DNA of 55,817 bases from Apopatosoma sp963618495. Lineage in GTDB: Bacteria > Bacillota > Clostridia > Oscillospirales > CAG-272. The notes beneath the pieces are model-generated. The model saw nothing but the letters and a program-made list of their open reading frames with translations. It ran no database searches and was not told where the DNA came from. Positions 22,990-32,491 of the stretch are shown here, in pieces; within the stretch, counting starts at the first letter, position 1; each line of letters opens with the position of its first letter. The stretch spans positions 1 through 55,817 of the forward strand of contig CAVESF010000012.1 in NCBI GenBank assembly GCA_963618495.1, written 5' to 3'. A program made the position numbers and the translations under genes.

Positions 22990-25900
22990 TTATAAATCAT
23001 ATATTTCCACGGCATCGCCGAGGGCAAACGAATAAATAAGTACGCGGGAAACAGTCTTTCCGAACATTTTCTCGCAGGCGTATTTGTAGTAGCCGAGCTG
23101 CAGCCGGTGGCGTCTGCGGAGAGTTTCCTTTATATATTCCGCGTCCGTGCCGCGGCGAAAGCTGTCGGTCTTGTAGTCGATGAGCACCGTTTCGCCGTTT
23201 TTATCAAAAATCACGCAGTCGATAACGCCCTGAACAAGCACCTCTTCCCCCGCATACCTCTTTTTCTTTTCTTCGTCCTCGGTGAAAAGCGACGCGGGAT
23301 AATTGAGCAGAAAACGCTTTTCGCGGTATACGCGCTTCGCTTCGCGTATCATCTTTGCCGTTTCTCCCGAGAAAAATGCCGAAATCCGCCTGATATCAAG
23401 CTTTTCCCTATCGGAAGCAAAAAGATATCCCTGCTCTATAAGGCGGTCTCTTTCCGCCTCTATGCCGCTGCGGTAGACATTGTCGAAATCTGCAAACTGC
23501 ATGAAAGTATGCATCGCCGTGCCGCGCTGTGCCGCGGTGGCATCCTCATCAGGCTCATCCATGAGAAATTTCGGGATTTTTATCTCGGATGCGGCGGATT
23601 CATCTTCCGCTGTAACCTCACAGACGGCACTGCCGTCGTCCTCGTCGAATATAGTCGGATAAAGCTTTGATACGGAAAGTTTCGATGGGATTTTTGTCAT
23701 ATCCCCGTATGCATATTCAAAATCGAGCCTGCGCACGGCGACCTCCGCCTGATATGGCAGGATATCTTCCCCACCCTGCGTCTCTGTCGCGCTCTGCTCC
23801 TCTGTCTCCACGCCCATGTCCACGCGGACAGTATTCAGCTTCACTTCGGGAGCATTTGGGCAGGCACAGAGCAGCATATTCAGATAGTTTGGTGCGGTGA
23901 CAAGCAAATATAGCGAATAAACATCGTGCTTCACTGAAAATTCGGGCGAACGCGCCGTATCGTATATGTCCTCCGCCGCGGCGTTCGCTTTTGCCGGCAC
24001 CTGCGCCGTAATGAAAAGGCGCTCCCGCGCTCTCGTCAGGGCGACATAGAGCAGGCGTGATTCTTCATATGAAATTTCCGTCCTCCTCGCGCAGATAAGC
24101 GAACGGCGGAGCGGCGTATCAAGCAGATAAAAGCCGTTTTCCGAGGGAATTTTCGGTGCTATGCCGAGTTCCGGACTGAAAAGCACACCTTTCGCCGCGT
24201 CCTTATCGGATATGGCGGCTGCGCAGTCGCAGAGGAAGCAAACGGGATATTCCAGACCCTTGCTCGAATGTATAGTCGTTATCTTCACGCAGTCATAGCG
24301 TTCCTCCGCGCACTCCTGCGTTATCTTCCTGCCGCTCTTGATGGCATCCTCTATAAAGCCGAGGAACGAATGAAGCCCGCATATGTTTCCGCCGCCGTAG
24401 TCCATCGACCAGCGGTAAAACTGCATCAGATTTGCCCTTGCCGCCTCTTTGCCTGTAGTGTCCGCGCCGTGCGGCAGGCAAAGAAGCCCCGTTTCGGTAT
24501 AAATCTGCCATATCAGCTTGTCTGCGGGAAGTGCGGAAGCCAGCGCGCGGTATTTCGCATTGTCAGAGAGAAAACGCTCGCCCTTTGCAAAGCCCGTACT
24601 CTCGGTAAAGCTTTTCAGTGCCTCGTAGAGCGAACCGCCGCTATGGCTTCTTCTTATATATATCAGTTCGTCAAGCGTAACGCCGTAGAGCGGGCTTTTC
24701 AGCGTCGCCGCGAGATATGCGTCTTTTGACGGATTGTCTACCGTATTCAGAAGCGAGAAAGCAAGCAGAACCTCGGGATTTTCAAAGAAATCTCCTGTTC
24801 CCGCGCTCTCGCATGGTATGCCGTATTTTTTCAGCGCACGCTCAAACTGCGGTGCTTTCCGCTCAGCACTGCGCAGGAGAATGGCGATATCGCCGGGCTT
24901 GATAAGATCGCCGTCGCGCTTCGGCTGCCCTATGAGCGAGCGGATTTTCGCCGCCACATAATCGGCTTCGCTCGAAATATCGTCGGCGGCTGTCGTTTCT
25001 TTCTCCACCACGCAGATTTCTACCGCGGCGCTTCCCTCGTGCCGCCCGCAGACAAGGCGCTCATCCTCGCCGTAGCCGCTTGCACCCTCTACATTCATCA
25101 GCTTGGCAAAAACTCTGTTTGCATAGCCGAGAACCTCGGAGCAGGAGCGGAAATTTTCGGAGAGAAAGACCTTTGCCTCTCCATCTCCCATATCGGCGCG
25201 GTACTTCTCCGCGCGGTCGGTCATCCCCTTGAATATATCCGGCCTGCCGCCGCGGAAGCCGTATATGCTCTGCTTGATATCGCCGACGGCAAAGAAATTG
25301 TCGCCACGCGAAACAAGCGAAAATATTTTATTTTGGACAGCGTTTATATCCTGATATTCGTCTACATATATCTCGTCAAACTGCTCCGAAACGGCGCGAG
25401 CGATATCGGTTTTCCCGTCGTTTTCCCTGTCCCATAGCAGTGTTAGCGCATAGCGCTCCATATCGGCAAAAGTTATCAGCTTCTTCCGCCGCTTTTCCTC
25501 GGAAAAACGCGCGTCAAAAAGCAGGAGAAATCTCCTCAAATCTGCCGCCGCCCGCGCGGTAAACTCAAATGAAGCAGCAATATCCGCCGCCGAAAAGCAG
25601 AAATACTCCGAGCGCAGATTCTTCATTTCCGCCTTGAAGGCGTCCCTCTGCGCGACAAAAAACAGTATCTCCGGCGATTTTTCCGTGCCGCGCCTGAGCA
25701 TACCGATTTTTGCGGGCGTATAGCCGTTTATCTTATCGCAGAGCTCGTCATAGCTCATATTATCTACATCGAGCGAACGCAGAAGCGCAAGCTCGCCCGA
25801 GAGCGTTTCCTCATAGGGCGCATACTCGGGATTTTCCCCGATATATGCCAGAGCTCGGGAGAAAATGTCCTCATAGTATTTCACTGCCGAAGAAAGATAC

Positions 25901-26574
25901 CGCCTTATCGGCACGCCCCATGAAGTCGCCATGAAATCCGCTTTTGCAGCGCTCTTATAAAGCTCCGTATAATAAGCAAGCGACTCTATCCCGTCGGGCG
26001 TATCGCAGAGACTTCTGTAAAGCGCACCGACGGTTTTCGGCAGAGCCTCGTCATCCGTGGCACTGCCGAATGTGTTTACAAAAAGGCGGAAATCCTCTAT
26101 CGCATATTCCTCGCTTATCTTTCCCTCATAGTAGTCGGAGATAAGCTCCTCCGCCGTATCGGAAAATATGCGGTTTTCCACAGTTTCGTCCGCGGCATGA
26201 AAATCCGACGGCAGACCAAGCTCGCGGAAATTCGCGCGTATCAGGTCAAGGCAGAAGCTGTGCACCGTGCTTATCCTGGCGCATGACAAAAGCAGAGCCT
26301 GCCTGCGCAGATGCCTGTCTCCGGGCTTATCGAGCTTTTCTTTCTCTATCGCCGCGCCTATTCTGCTTTTCAGTTCGTCCGCGGCGGCTCGCGTGAATGT
26401 CACTACCAGCATACGCGATATATCGGCGCGTATCTCGGGAGAGCAGATGCGCTCTATAATCCTGCGCGTCAGCACGGCTGTTTTTCCGCTGCCTGCCGCC
26501 GCTGCGACATATATATTCCTGCCGCTCGCTTCAATAGCGTCTCTCTGCGCCGCAGTCCATTTTATTTCAGCCAT
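22990..26574 (-). CDS. addA: ATP-dependent helicase/nuclease subunit A
   Basis: UvrD-like helicase plus RecB-type nuclease of the AddAB double-strand-break resection enzyme. 1194 residues: Walker A AAAGSGKTAVLTRRI at about 22-36, Walker B VDEYQD near 400, GDIKQSIYGFRGG (motif III), TIHSSKGLEYPV and ALTRARERLF. The C-terminal nuclease has GVIDCVIFDKNG then VLIDYKTDS. All motifs appear intact. addB is not adjacent but on the opposite strand at 33209, unlike the usual addBA arrangement. SD GAGGGAGGGG precedes ATG 26574. Confidence 0.94.
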   Translation of the reverse strand: MAEIKWTAAQRDAIEASGRNIYVAAAAGSGKTAVLTRRIIERICSPEIRADISRMLVVTFTRAAADELKSRIGAAIEKEKLDKPGDRHLRRQALLLSCARISTVHSFCLDLIRANFRELGLPSDFHAADETVENRIFSDTAEELISDYYEGKISEEYAIEDFRLFVNTFGSATDDEALPKTVGALYRSLCDTPDGIESLAYYTELYKSAAKADFMATSWGVPIRRYLSSAVKYYEDIFSRALAYIGENPEYAPYEETLSGELALLRSLDVDNMSYDELCDKINGYTPAKIGMLRRGTEKSPEILFFVAQRDAFKAEMKNLRSEYFCFSAADIAASFEFTARAAADLRRFLLLFDARFSEEKRRKKLITFADMERYALTLLWDRENDGKTDIARAVSEQFDEIYVDEYQDINAVQNKIFSLVSRGDNFFAVGDIKQSIYGFRGGRPDIFKGMTDRAEKYRADMGDGEAKVFLSENFRSCSEVLGYANRVFAKLMNVEGASGYGEDERLVCGRHEGSAAVEICVVEKETTAADDISSEADYVAAKIRSLIGQPKRDGDLIKPGDIAILLRSAERKAPQFERALKKYGIPCESAGTGDFFENPEVLLAFSLLNTVDNPSKDAYLAATLKSPLYGVTLDELIYIRRSHSGGSLYEALKSFTESTGFAKGERFLSDNAKYRALASALPADKLIWQIYTETGLLCLPHGADTTGKEAARANLMQFYRWSMDYGGGNICGLHSFLGFIEDAIKSGRKITQECAEERYDCVKITTIHSSKGLEYPVCFLCDCAAAISDKDAAKGVLFSPELGIAPKIPSENGFYLLDTPLRRSLICARRTEISYEESRLLYVALTRARERLFITAQVPAKANAAAEDIYDTARSPEFSVKHDVYSLYLLVTAPNYLNMLLCACPNAPEVKLNTVRVDMGVETEEQSATETQGGEDILPYQAEVAVRRLDFEYAYGDMTKIPSKLSVSKLYPTIFDEDDGSAVCEVTAEDESAASEIKIPKFLMDEPDEDATAAQRGTAMHTFMQFADFDNVYRSGIEAERDRLIEQGYLFASDREKLDIRRISAFFSGETAKMIREAKRVYREKRFLLNYPASLFTEDEEKKKRYAGEEVLVQGVIDCVIFDKNGETVLIDYKTDSFRRGTDAEYIKETLRRRHRLQLGYYKYACEKMFGKTVSRVLIYSFALGDAVEIYDL

Positions 26575-26610
26575 GCGCTCCCCTCCCTCGCGGATTTATG
26601 CGAAAATAAC

Positions 26611-27234
26611 TTACATGCTTATCATATAGCCCGCTCCGCGGACTGTTTTTATCAGCTTGATATCAAATCTTTCGTCTATCTTCTCGCGCAGATATTTGAT
26701 ATAGACATCGACGACATTGCTTTTCATCTCGCCGTCGTCGCAGAGGAAAACCGTACTCGCCTCTTCTCTCGAAACAGGCGTGCCTCTCTTTTCCATCAGC
26801 AGAGCGAAAAGGTTGAATTCCCTGCGCGAGAGGAAAACCTTTTCTCCCTTTATATAGACGCATCGCTTTGTCCCGTCGAGGACTATTCCGAGCTTTCTCT
26901 CGGAGATATCGCTTTCCGTCTTTTCGCTCCTGCCCGAGAATATGACCCCGTAAAGTTCGCTCATGCGGAAAGGTCTCGGCAGGATGAAAAAGCGCGAAAG
27001 TTCGCCGTCATCCACCGTGCGGAGCTGTGTATCCGTGCCATAGAGTATGACAGGTATATCGGGAAGCTTTAAATCTGGCGAAAAGCCGCCCGCATCGAGA
27101 AGCATCATATCGTATTCCTCCGCGGCGGAAAACTCGTCGGGCGATTTTATCTGCGCCTCCGCGCCCTTTTCCGTGATTGAGAGATACAGCATTCTCGCAT
27201 AGACTCTGTCATCCGAAGCTATCAGTATTCTCAT
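26611..27234 (-). CDS. Atypical OmpR-type response regulator
   Basis: 207 residues. The shortened receiver keeps D8/D9 and D47 (YDMMLLDAGG), but the switch Lys is replaced by Arg in ILPRPF (about residue 87). The winged helix (LSRREFNLFALLMEKRG to IKTVRGAGYMISM) is normal. There is no kinase gene nearby. It sits between parC and addA, 24 and 36 bp from them, suggesting a link with DNA topology or repair, or phosphorylation-independent control of the operon. That is inference from position only. Confidence 0.8.
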   Translation of the reverse strand: MRILIASDDRVYARMLYLSITEKGAEAQIKSPDEFSAAEEYDMMLLDAGGFSPDLKLPDIPVILYGTDTQLRTVDDGELSRFFILPRPFRMSELYGVIFSGRSEKTESDISERKLGIVLDGTKRCVYIKGEKVFLSRREFNLFALLMEKRGTPVSREEASTVFLCDDGEMKSNVVDVYIKYLREKIDERFDIKLIKTVRGAGYMISM

Positions 27235-27258
27235 AAAAAGCCCTCCGTTTCTTTAATT

Positions 27259-29451
27259 TCAAAGCGTCACGCCCGTGGCAGGCACCTTTATCTTCCTGCA
27301 TGAGGCGGACTCGGGATATTTTTCGAGATTTACCGTGGCAAGCCCGAGCTTCTGCCCGCTCTTGAGCGTAAATATCTGCACGCCCGCCGAGGTTCTCGAG
27401 GCTTTCTGCGGGATGAGCTTGGAGCTTACCGTTATGCCCTTGTTTCCGCTCTTCATGAAGATATCGAAACTGCTTCCCGCCTCCTCATAGAAAGCACCGA
27501 CAAGCGGCGAATTTGTATTGAAAGCCTTGACCAGCTTCTTTCTCGGAGCCTTTGTCGCATAGGCGGATATCGGTATGCGCACAGCCTTGCCGTTTTCGAA
27601 TACAAAGACAAGATTGTCCTCGCTCTCGTAGTTTACATCGGTGCGCATCAGCTTTATCTTCTCGTCGCCATCGCATTTCAGCTTTGCCGGCAGATAATCG
27701 CCGAATTCGCTCGCCTTGCATGTTGAGAAATCGCTGACCTTGACACGGTACATATTTCCGAGCGTGCCTATGCACATAAGCTGGGAGACATTTTCGGCGT
27801 CGAGCGTTTCGAGTACGCTGTCGCCCTCCTTGAGCTTCTGCTCGTCGTTTCCGCGAAGCGACTGGAGCGTTATCTTCTTGAAATAGCTCTCCTCCGTGAG
27901 TACGAGCTTTACATTGTAGTTCTCTATGAAGCTTTCGGCATCGTATTTCGGAAGCGTATCCTCATAGACTATCATCGTCTTTCGCGGAACGCCGTATTTC
28001 TCTTTTATTTCCTCAAGCTGCTTTATTATTCTGCGCTTGAGTTTCGCATCGGAATCAATAACGGCGGAAAGCTCCGCTATCTCCTTTTTCAGCGATTCTA
28101 TTTCTTTTATTCTCTCTATGATATATTCGCGGTTGAAATTGCGCAACTTTATCTCGGCTATATATTCAGCCTGAATCTCGTCTATTTTGAAGCCCGCCAT
28201 CAGATTCGGTACGACATCCTTATCGCGCGCGGTCTCGCGGACTATCTTTATCGCCTTGTCGAGGTCGAGCAGTATTGTGCCCAGACCAACGAGCAGATGG
28301 AGTTTGTCGCTCTTTTTGTCCCTCTCGAAAACAAGCTCGCGGCGATAGCAGTTCATGCGGAATTTTATCCATTCGAGCAGTATCTCGCGCACGCCGAGCT
28401 GGCGCGCCTCGTTATCAACGATAACATTGAAATTGCAGGCATAGCTGCTCTCGAGCGGCGTCTTTTTGAAAAGCTTCGCCATCACCTTTTCGGGGTCGGC
28501 GCCACGGCGCAGGTCAAGCGTCAGCTTGAAACCGTGCAGGTCTATCTCATCGCGGACATCCGTCACCTCTTTGAGTTCGCCGCGCTTGATGAGGTCGGTA
28601 ATCTTGGCAATAATCTGCTCTATCGTCACGCCGAAAGGAATCTCCAGAACATCTATGCAGTTTGATTCCTTGTCATAGACATAGCGCGAGCGCATATTGA
28701 CCGAGCCTCTGCCCGTCTCGTAAATCGAAAGTATGTCCTCTTTATTATAGAGAATTGACGCGCCGCTCGCGAAATCCGGAGCCTTTATCAGCTCGGATAG
28801 CTCCTCGCTCGTTATATCGGGATTGCGCAGTGCCGCTATGGTGCCGTCGCATATCTCGGCAAGATTGAACGACGCTATTTCGCAGGCGATGCCGACGGCA
28901 ACGCCCGAATTGGGCGAAACGAGTATATTCGGAAAAGTCGTCGGCAGTATCGTCGGCTCGCGCATGGTGCTGTCATAGTTATCGACGAAATCGACGGCGT
29001 TTTTATCTATGCCCGAGAATATCTCGGCGCAGAATTTATCGAGCTTCACCTCGGTATAACGCGAGGCGGCGAAAGCCATCGTGCTGTACTGCTTTCCGAA
29101 GCTTCCCTTGGAATCGACAAAGGGATGAAGCAGCGTTTCATTGCCGCGCGTCAGGCGCACCATGGTTTCGTATATCGCCATATCTCCGTGCGGATTGAGG
29201 CGCATCGTCTGACCGACGACATTCGCGCTCTTTGTTCTCGGTCCCGTCAGCAGTCCCATCTTGTACATGGTATAGAGCAGCTTGCGATGCGATGGCTTGA
29301 AGCCGTCTATCGCGGGGATAGCGCGTGATATTATGCTCGTCATTACATACGGCATATAGTTCTTTTCTATTGTTTCCGTTATAGGCTGAAGCGTGACCTC
29401 CGCAGTCTCCTGCGGCTCTTCCGCTGTCTGCTTCTTTCTTGATTTTGCCAT
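27259..29451 (-). CDS. parC: Type IIA topoisomerase subunit A (ParC/GyrA-like)
   Basis: 730-residue DNA-cleaving subunit. The CAP domain carries the catalytic Tyr132 in FAASRYTEV and PHGDMAIYETMVRL at 87-100. A helical tower follows, then a short beta-propeller-like C-terminus. The gyrase-box motif is not evident, favouring topoisomerase IV. The position matching the quinolone-relevant Ser83 of E. coli GyrA is Met91. Downstream of parE by 21 bp. GyrA and GyrB proper must be elsewhere, so exact naming is uncertain. Confidence 0.85.
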   Translation of the reverse strand: MAKSRKKQTAEEPQETAEVTLQPITETIEKNYMPYVMTSIISRAIPAIDGFKPSHRKLLYTMYKMGLLTGPRTKSANVVGQTMRLNPHGDMAIYETMVRLTRGNETLLHPFVDSKGSFGKQYSTMAFAASRYTEVKLDKFCAEIFSGIDKNAVDFVDNYDSTMREPTILPTTFPNILVSPNSGVAVGIACEIASFNLAEICDGTIAALRNPDITSEELSELIKAPDFASGASILYNKEDILSIYETGRGSVNMRSRYVYDKESNCIDVLEIPFGVTIEQIIAKITDLIKRGELKEVTDVRDEIDLHGFKLTLDLRRGADPEKVMAKLFKKTPLESSYACNFNVIVDNEARQLGVREILLEWIKFRMNCYRRELVFERDKKSDKLHLLVGLGTILLDLDKAIKIVRETARDKDVVPNLMAGFKIDEIQAEYIAEIKLRNFNREYIIERIKEIESLKKEIAELSAVIDSDAKLKRRIIKQLEEIKEKYGVPRKTMIVYEDTLPKYDAESFIENYNVKLVLTEESYFKKITLQSLRGNDEQKLKEGDSVLETLDAENVSQLMCIGTLGNMYRVKVSDFSTCKASEFGDYLPAKLKCDGDEKIKLMRTDVNYESEDNLVFVFENGKAVRIPISAYATKAPRKKLVKAFNTNSPLVGAFYEEAGSSFDIFMKSGNKGITVSSKLIPQKASRTSAGVQIFTLKSGQKLGLATVNLEKYPESASCRKIKVPATGVTL

Positions 29452-29472
29452 TGCTTTCTCCTTTCCGCGCGA

Positions 29473-31473
29473 TTAAACATCCGCCTGACCAAAGTAGAAT
29501 TTGCCGTTTTTGGCGATGAAGGCTTTTCTCTCCTTGAGATTGTCGCCGAGAAGCGTATCGAAAATATAATCCGTTGCTTCCCTGTCGTCGGGGCATATCT
29601 GTATGAGTCTGCGCGTCGCGGGATTCATTGTCGTTTTCCACATCATATCGGGTTCGTTTTCGCCGAGCCCTTTCGAGCGCTGAACGGTATATTTCGCGCC
29701 CTTCAGCTTTTCCGTTATCTCCGCCTTTTCCTTTTCGTCATAGGCAAAGTATGTCTCGTCCTTGCAGGTTATCTCATAGAGCGGCGATTCCGCTATGAAA
29801 ACAAGTCCCTCGTCCACAAGCTTCGGAAGAAGTCTGTAGAAAAGCGTGAGCAGAAGCGTTCTTATCTGATAGCCGTCCTCATCGGCATCGGTGCAGATGA
29901 TAATCTTGCTCCAGCGCAGTGCCGAACGGTCAAAAGCCATCGGCGATTTTTTATTCTCCTTGTGCCCGTTCTCCAGCTCCATTCCGCAACCGATAGCGTT
30001 CACGAGGTCCATTATGATATCGCTCTCGAGAATCTTCTTGTATGTGCTCTTCAGGCAGTTCAGCGTCTTTCCGCGAACGGGGATTATCGCCTGAAATTCC
30101 GCGTCTCTGCCGAGCTTGACCGAGGTGAGAGCCGAATCGCCCTCAACTATATAGAGTTCTCTTCTCGTCGGGTCTTTGGAGCGGCAGGAAACGAATTTGT
30201 TTATGCGGTTTGTGACATCATTTGCCGTCGCCATCTTCTTCTTGGCGCTGACGCGTGTATTCTCCGCTTCCTCGCGGCTGCGCTTGTTTATCAGCACCTG
30301 AGAGGCTATCTTCTCCGCCTCAAGCGGCTTCTCACGGAAATAGAGCTCGAGATTTTCTTTCATGAAGTTAGTCAGCGACTCCTGAATGAAAGTATTCGTT
30401 ATGCTCTTTTTCGTCTGGTTTTCATACGAAGCCTGCGTGGAGAAACTGCTGATTATCAGTATCAGGCAGTCGGCTATATCGGCATAGCTTATCTTCTGCT
30501 CGCTCTTTGTATATTTGCCCGTCTGGCGCAGGTATTTGTCTATGGCATATGTGAATGCGGCGCGGACGGCGCGGTCGGGTGAGCCGCCGTATTCGAGATA
30601 GCTCGAATTATGATAATATTCCGTCAGATGCGTCGTGTTGGAAAAGCAGAAGGCTATCTGCGCTTTCAGGCGGTATTCCGCTCTGTTGTCGCAGTCTCTG
30701 CCTTTGTCCTGCATGTTCCAGACCACGGGAGCCGTGAGCGAAGTTTCGCCCGCCGCCGCGGCTATATAGTCGGCAATGCCGCTTTCATAGTAGTATTCAT
30801 GCTCCTCAAAGGTGCCGTCCTCGTTTTCCCATCTGAAAACGAATTTCACACCCGGGTTTACCATCGCCTGCCTGTCCAGCATTGTGGTGTAGTATTCCTT
30901 GCCGACATTGATATCGGTGAAAACCTCGGAGTCTGGCTTCCAGTATACGGTGGTGCCCGTCTTTTTGTCCTTTTTTGTGAGCGGTGTTGCCGTCAGCTCG
31001 CCGACGGGGCAACCTTTTTTGAAGTTCATCTCGTACATTTCGCCGTCGCGATACGAGCGCACCTGCATGAATTCGGAGGCGTACTGCGTGGATGCGGCGC
31101 CGAGTCCGTTCAGTCCGAGAGAAAATTCATATGAGGAATCCTCGCCGCCGACATTGTATTTGCCGCCCGCGTAAAGTTCGCAGTAGACAAGCTCCCAGTT
31201 GTATCTTCCCTCCGCTTCGTTATAGCCGAGCGGCACGCCGCGACCGAAGTCCTCAACGCAGATGCTGAGGTCTTTATATGCGGTGACATTTATCAGATTG
31301 CCATAGCCGGCGCCCGCCTCATCGACAGCGTTTGACACTATTTCGAAAACGCTGTGGCGGCATCCGTCTATTCCGTCCGAGCCGAAAATAACGGCAGGGC
31401 GAAGGCGCACTCTGTCCGCTCCCTTTATAGACGATATGCTGTTATTGCCGTAGTCCTTGCTCTTGCTTGCCAT
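29473..31473 (-). CDS. parE: Type IIA topoisomerase subunit B (ParE/GyrB-like)
   Basis: 666-residue ATPase subunit. GHKL site: EIVSNAVDEAGAG (about 45-57), DFGRGVPLGY and GLNGLGAAST. The TOPRIM domain has YIVEGDSALTSVKLGRD and DADEDGYQIRTLLLT; the usual EGDSAGGSA(K) is altered to EGDSALTSVK. The C-terminus is complete (RKAFIAKNGKFYFGQADV). First gene of the minus-strand operon with a promoter at 31580-31608. Confidence 0.87.
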   Translation of the reverse strand: MASKSKDYGNNSISSIKGADRVRLRPAVIFGSDGIDGCRHSVFEIVSNAVDEAGAGYGNLINVTAYKDLSICVEDFGRGVPLGYNEAEGRYNWELVYCELYAGGKYNVGGEDSSYEFSLGLNGLGAASTQYASEFMQVRSYRDGEMYEMNFKKGCPVGELTATPLTKKDKKTGTTVYWKPDSEVFTDINVGKEYYTTMLDRQAMVNPGVKFVFRWENEDGTFEEHEYYYESGIADYIAAAAGETSLTAPVVWNMQDKGRDCDNRAEYRLKAQIAFCFSNTTHLTEYYHNSSYLEYGGSPDRAVRAAFTYAIDKYLRQTGKYTKSEQKISYADIADCLILIISSFSTQASYENQTKKSITNTFIQESLTNFMKENLELYFREKPLEAEKIASQVLINKRSREEAENTRVSAKKKMATANDVTNRINKFVSCRSKDPTRRELYIVEGDSALTSVKLGRDAEFQAIIPVRGKTLNCLKSTYKKILESDIIMDLVNAIGCGMELENGHKENKKSPMAFDRSALRWSKIIICTDADEDGYQIRTLLLTLFYRLLPKLVDEGLVFIAESPLYEITCKDETYFAYDEKEKAEITEKLKGAKYTVQRSKGLGENEPDMMWKTTMNPATRRLIQICPDDREATDYIFDTLLGDNLKERKAFIAKNGKFYFGQADV

Positions 31474-31532
31474 TTTTTACGAAAACTCCTCATGTATTTT
31501 TTCTTTCCGCCGCGGGAAATTTCAATATAATA

Positions 31533-31560
31533 TTGATTTATTTGCAAAAATCAGTATAAT
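31533..31560 (+). promoter_or_regulatory. Promoter for the QueG-like/addB operon
   Basis: TTGATT (31533-31538), 16-nt spacer, TATAAT (31555-31560), start near 31567. It lies within the DNA transcribed from the opposing promoter at 31580-31608. Confidence 0.5.
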
Positions 31561-31579
31561 TAGTATAGTGCTTGAGTTT

Positions 31580-31608
31580 ATTCTACCATATATTGTTATA
31601 AATATCAA
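31580..31608 (-). promoter_or_regulatory. Promoter for the parE-parC-addA operon
   Basis: On the minus strand: TTGATA (31608-31603), 17 nt, TAGAAT (31585-31580), with TG before the -10. Start near 31573, about 100 nt before parE. Confidence 0.55.
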
Positions 31609-31638
31609 GAAGTTTTTTCAAAAGTTCGGGGACAGGTT

Positions 31639-32472
31639 ATGATAAAAAATGTTTTTTTCGATGAAAATATAGAGTTTTTCGCCGCGCTTCCCTTTGAGAA
31701 GTGTGATGTCATGCGTTCGGATTTCATTTCGCGCAGGGGAATCGATGCGGCAGATGTGAAAAGCGCCGTCATGTTTCTCGTGCCGTATATCGTAGGCGAC
31801 GGCGGCGATGGCAATATTTCGCTCTATGCGCGGAGCCTCGATTATCACCGCTTCTGCGATTCGCTCTTCTCCCGCATATGCTCAAGGCTCGAAGAGTGCT
31901 ACGGCAGGCGCTTCTGGGGATTTGCCGACAAATCGCCACTCTCGGAAACATATACGGCGGCATGCGCAGGACTCGGCGTCATCGGCGACAATCACCTGCT
32001 CATAAACGAAAAATACGGCTCATTTGTCTTTATCGGTGAGATTCTTTCCGAGGTGCCGGCAGAGGAGCTTGGCTACGACGGACACGAGCCTGTCGTCGGC
32101 GGGTGCCTGCACTGCGGCAAATGCAAAGCCGCCTGTCCGATGACGGAAAGCGGCATGGACTGCCTTTCCGCAGTCACTCAGAAAAAGGGAGAGCTGACGC
32201 CAGAAGAGGCGGCATATATACTGAAATACGGCAGCGCATGGGGATGCGACATCTGCCAGACAAGCTGTCCTCTCGTGCGCCGCGCGATAGAGCGCGGAGC
32301 GAAAACGCCGATAGAGTTTTTCTATCGCGACAGAATATCGACGCTCACAAGCGGGATGGTAAACGCGATGAGAGATGAAGAATTTGCCTCACGCACCTTT
32401 TCATGGCGCGGCAGAGCCACAATACTGCGTAATCTCGCGCTTTTCGAGGAGCAGAGCGGCAAAAACGAATAA
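31639..32472 (+). CDS. QueG-like 4Fe-4S reductase (short epoxyqueuosine reductase family)
   Basis: 277 residues. The central motif AACAGLGVIGDNHLLIN matches the cobalamin-binding QueG core. It is followed by two clusters: CLHCGKCKAACPM with a later CDICQTSCPL, eight Cys in the bacterial ferredoxin pattern. True QueG is usually longer (over 300 residues), so this may be the short clostridial form for queuosine tRNA modification or a related corrinoid-dependent reductase. First gene of the long plus-strand operon, facing parE. Confidence 0.75.
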   Translation: MIKNVFFDENIEFFAALPFEKCDVMRSDFISRRGIDAADVKSAVMFLVPYIVGDGGDGNISLYARSLDYHRFCDSLFSRICSRLEECYGRRFWGFADKSPLSETYTAACAGLGVIGDNHLLINEKYGSFVFIGEILSEVPAEELGYDGHEPVVGGCLHCGKCKAACPMTESGMDCLSAVTQKKGELTPEEAAYILKYGSAWGCDICQTSCPLVRRAIERGAKTPIEFFYRDRISTLTSGMVNAMRDEEFASRTFSWRGRATILRNLALFEEQSGKNE

Positions 32473-32491
32473 TTACAAATCGGAGAGACCT

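Noticed and set aside
32375..32491. Upstream extension of the coiled-coil membrane protein
   Set aside because: It overlaps the end of the QueG-like gene and has no SD; ATG 32492 has GGAGAG at proper spacing.
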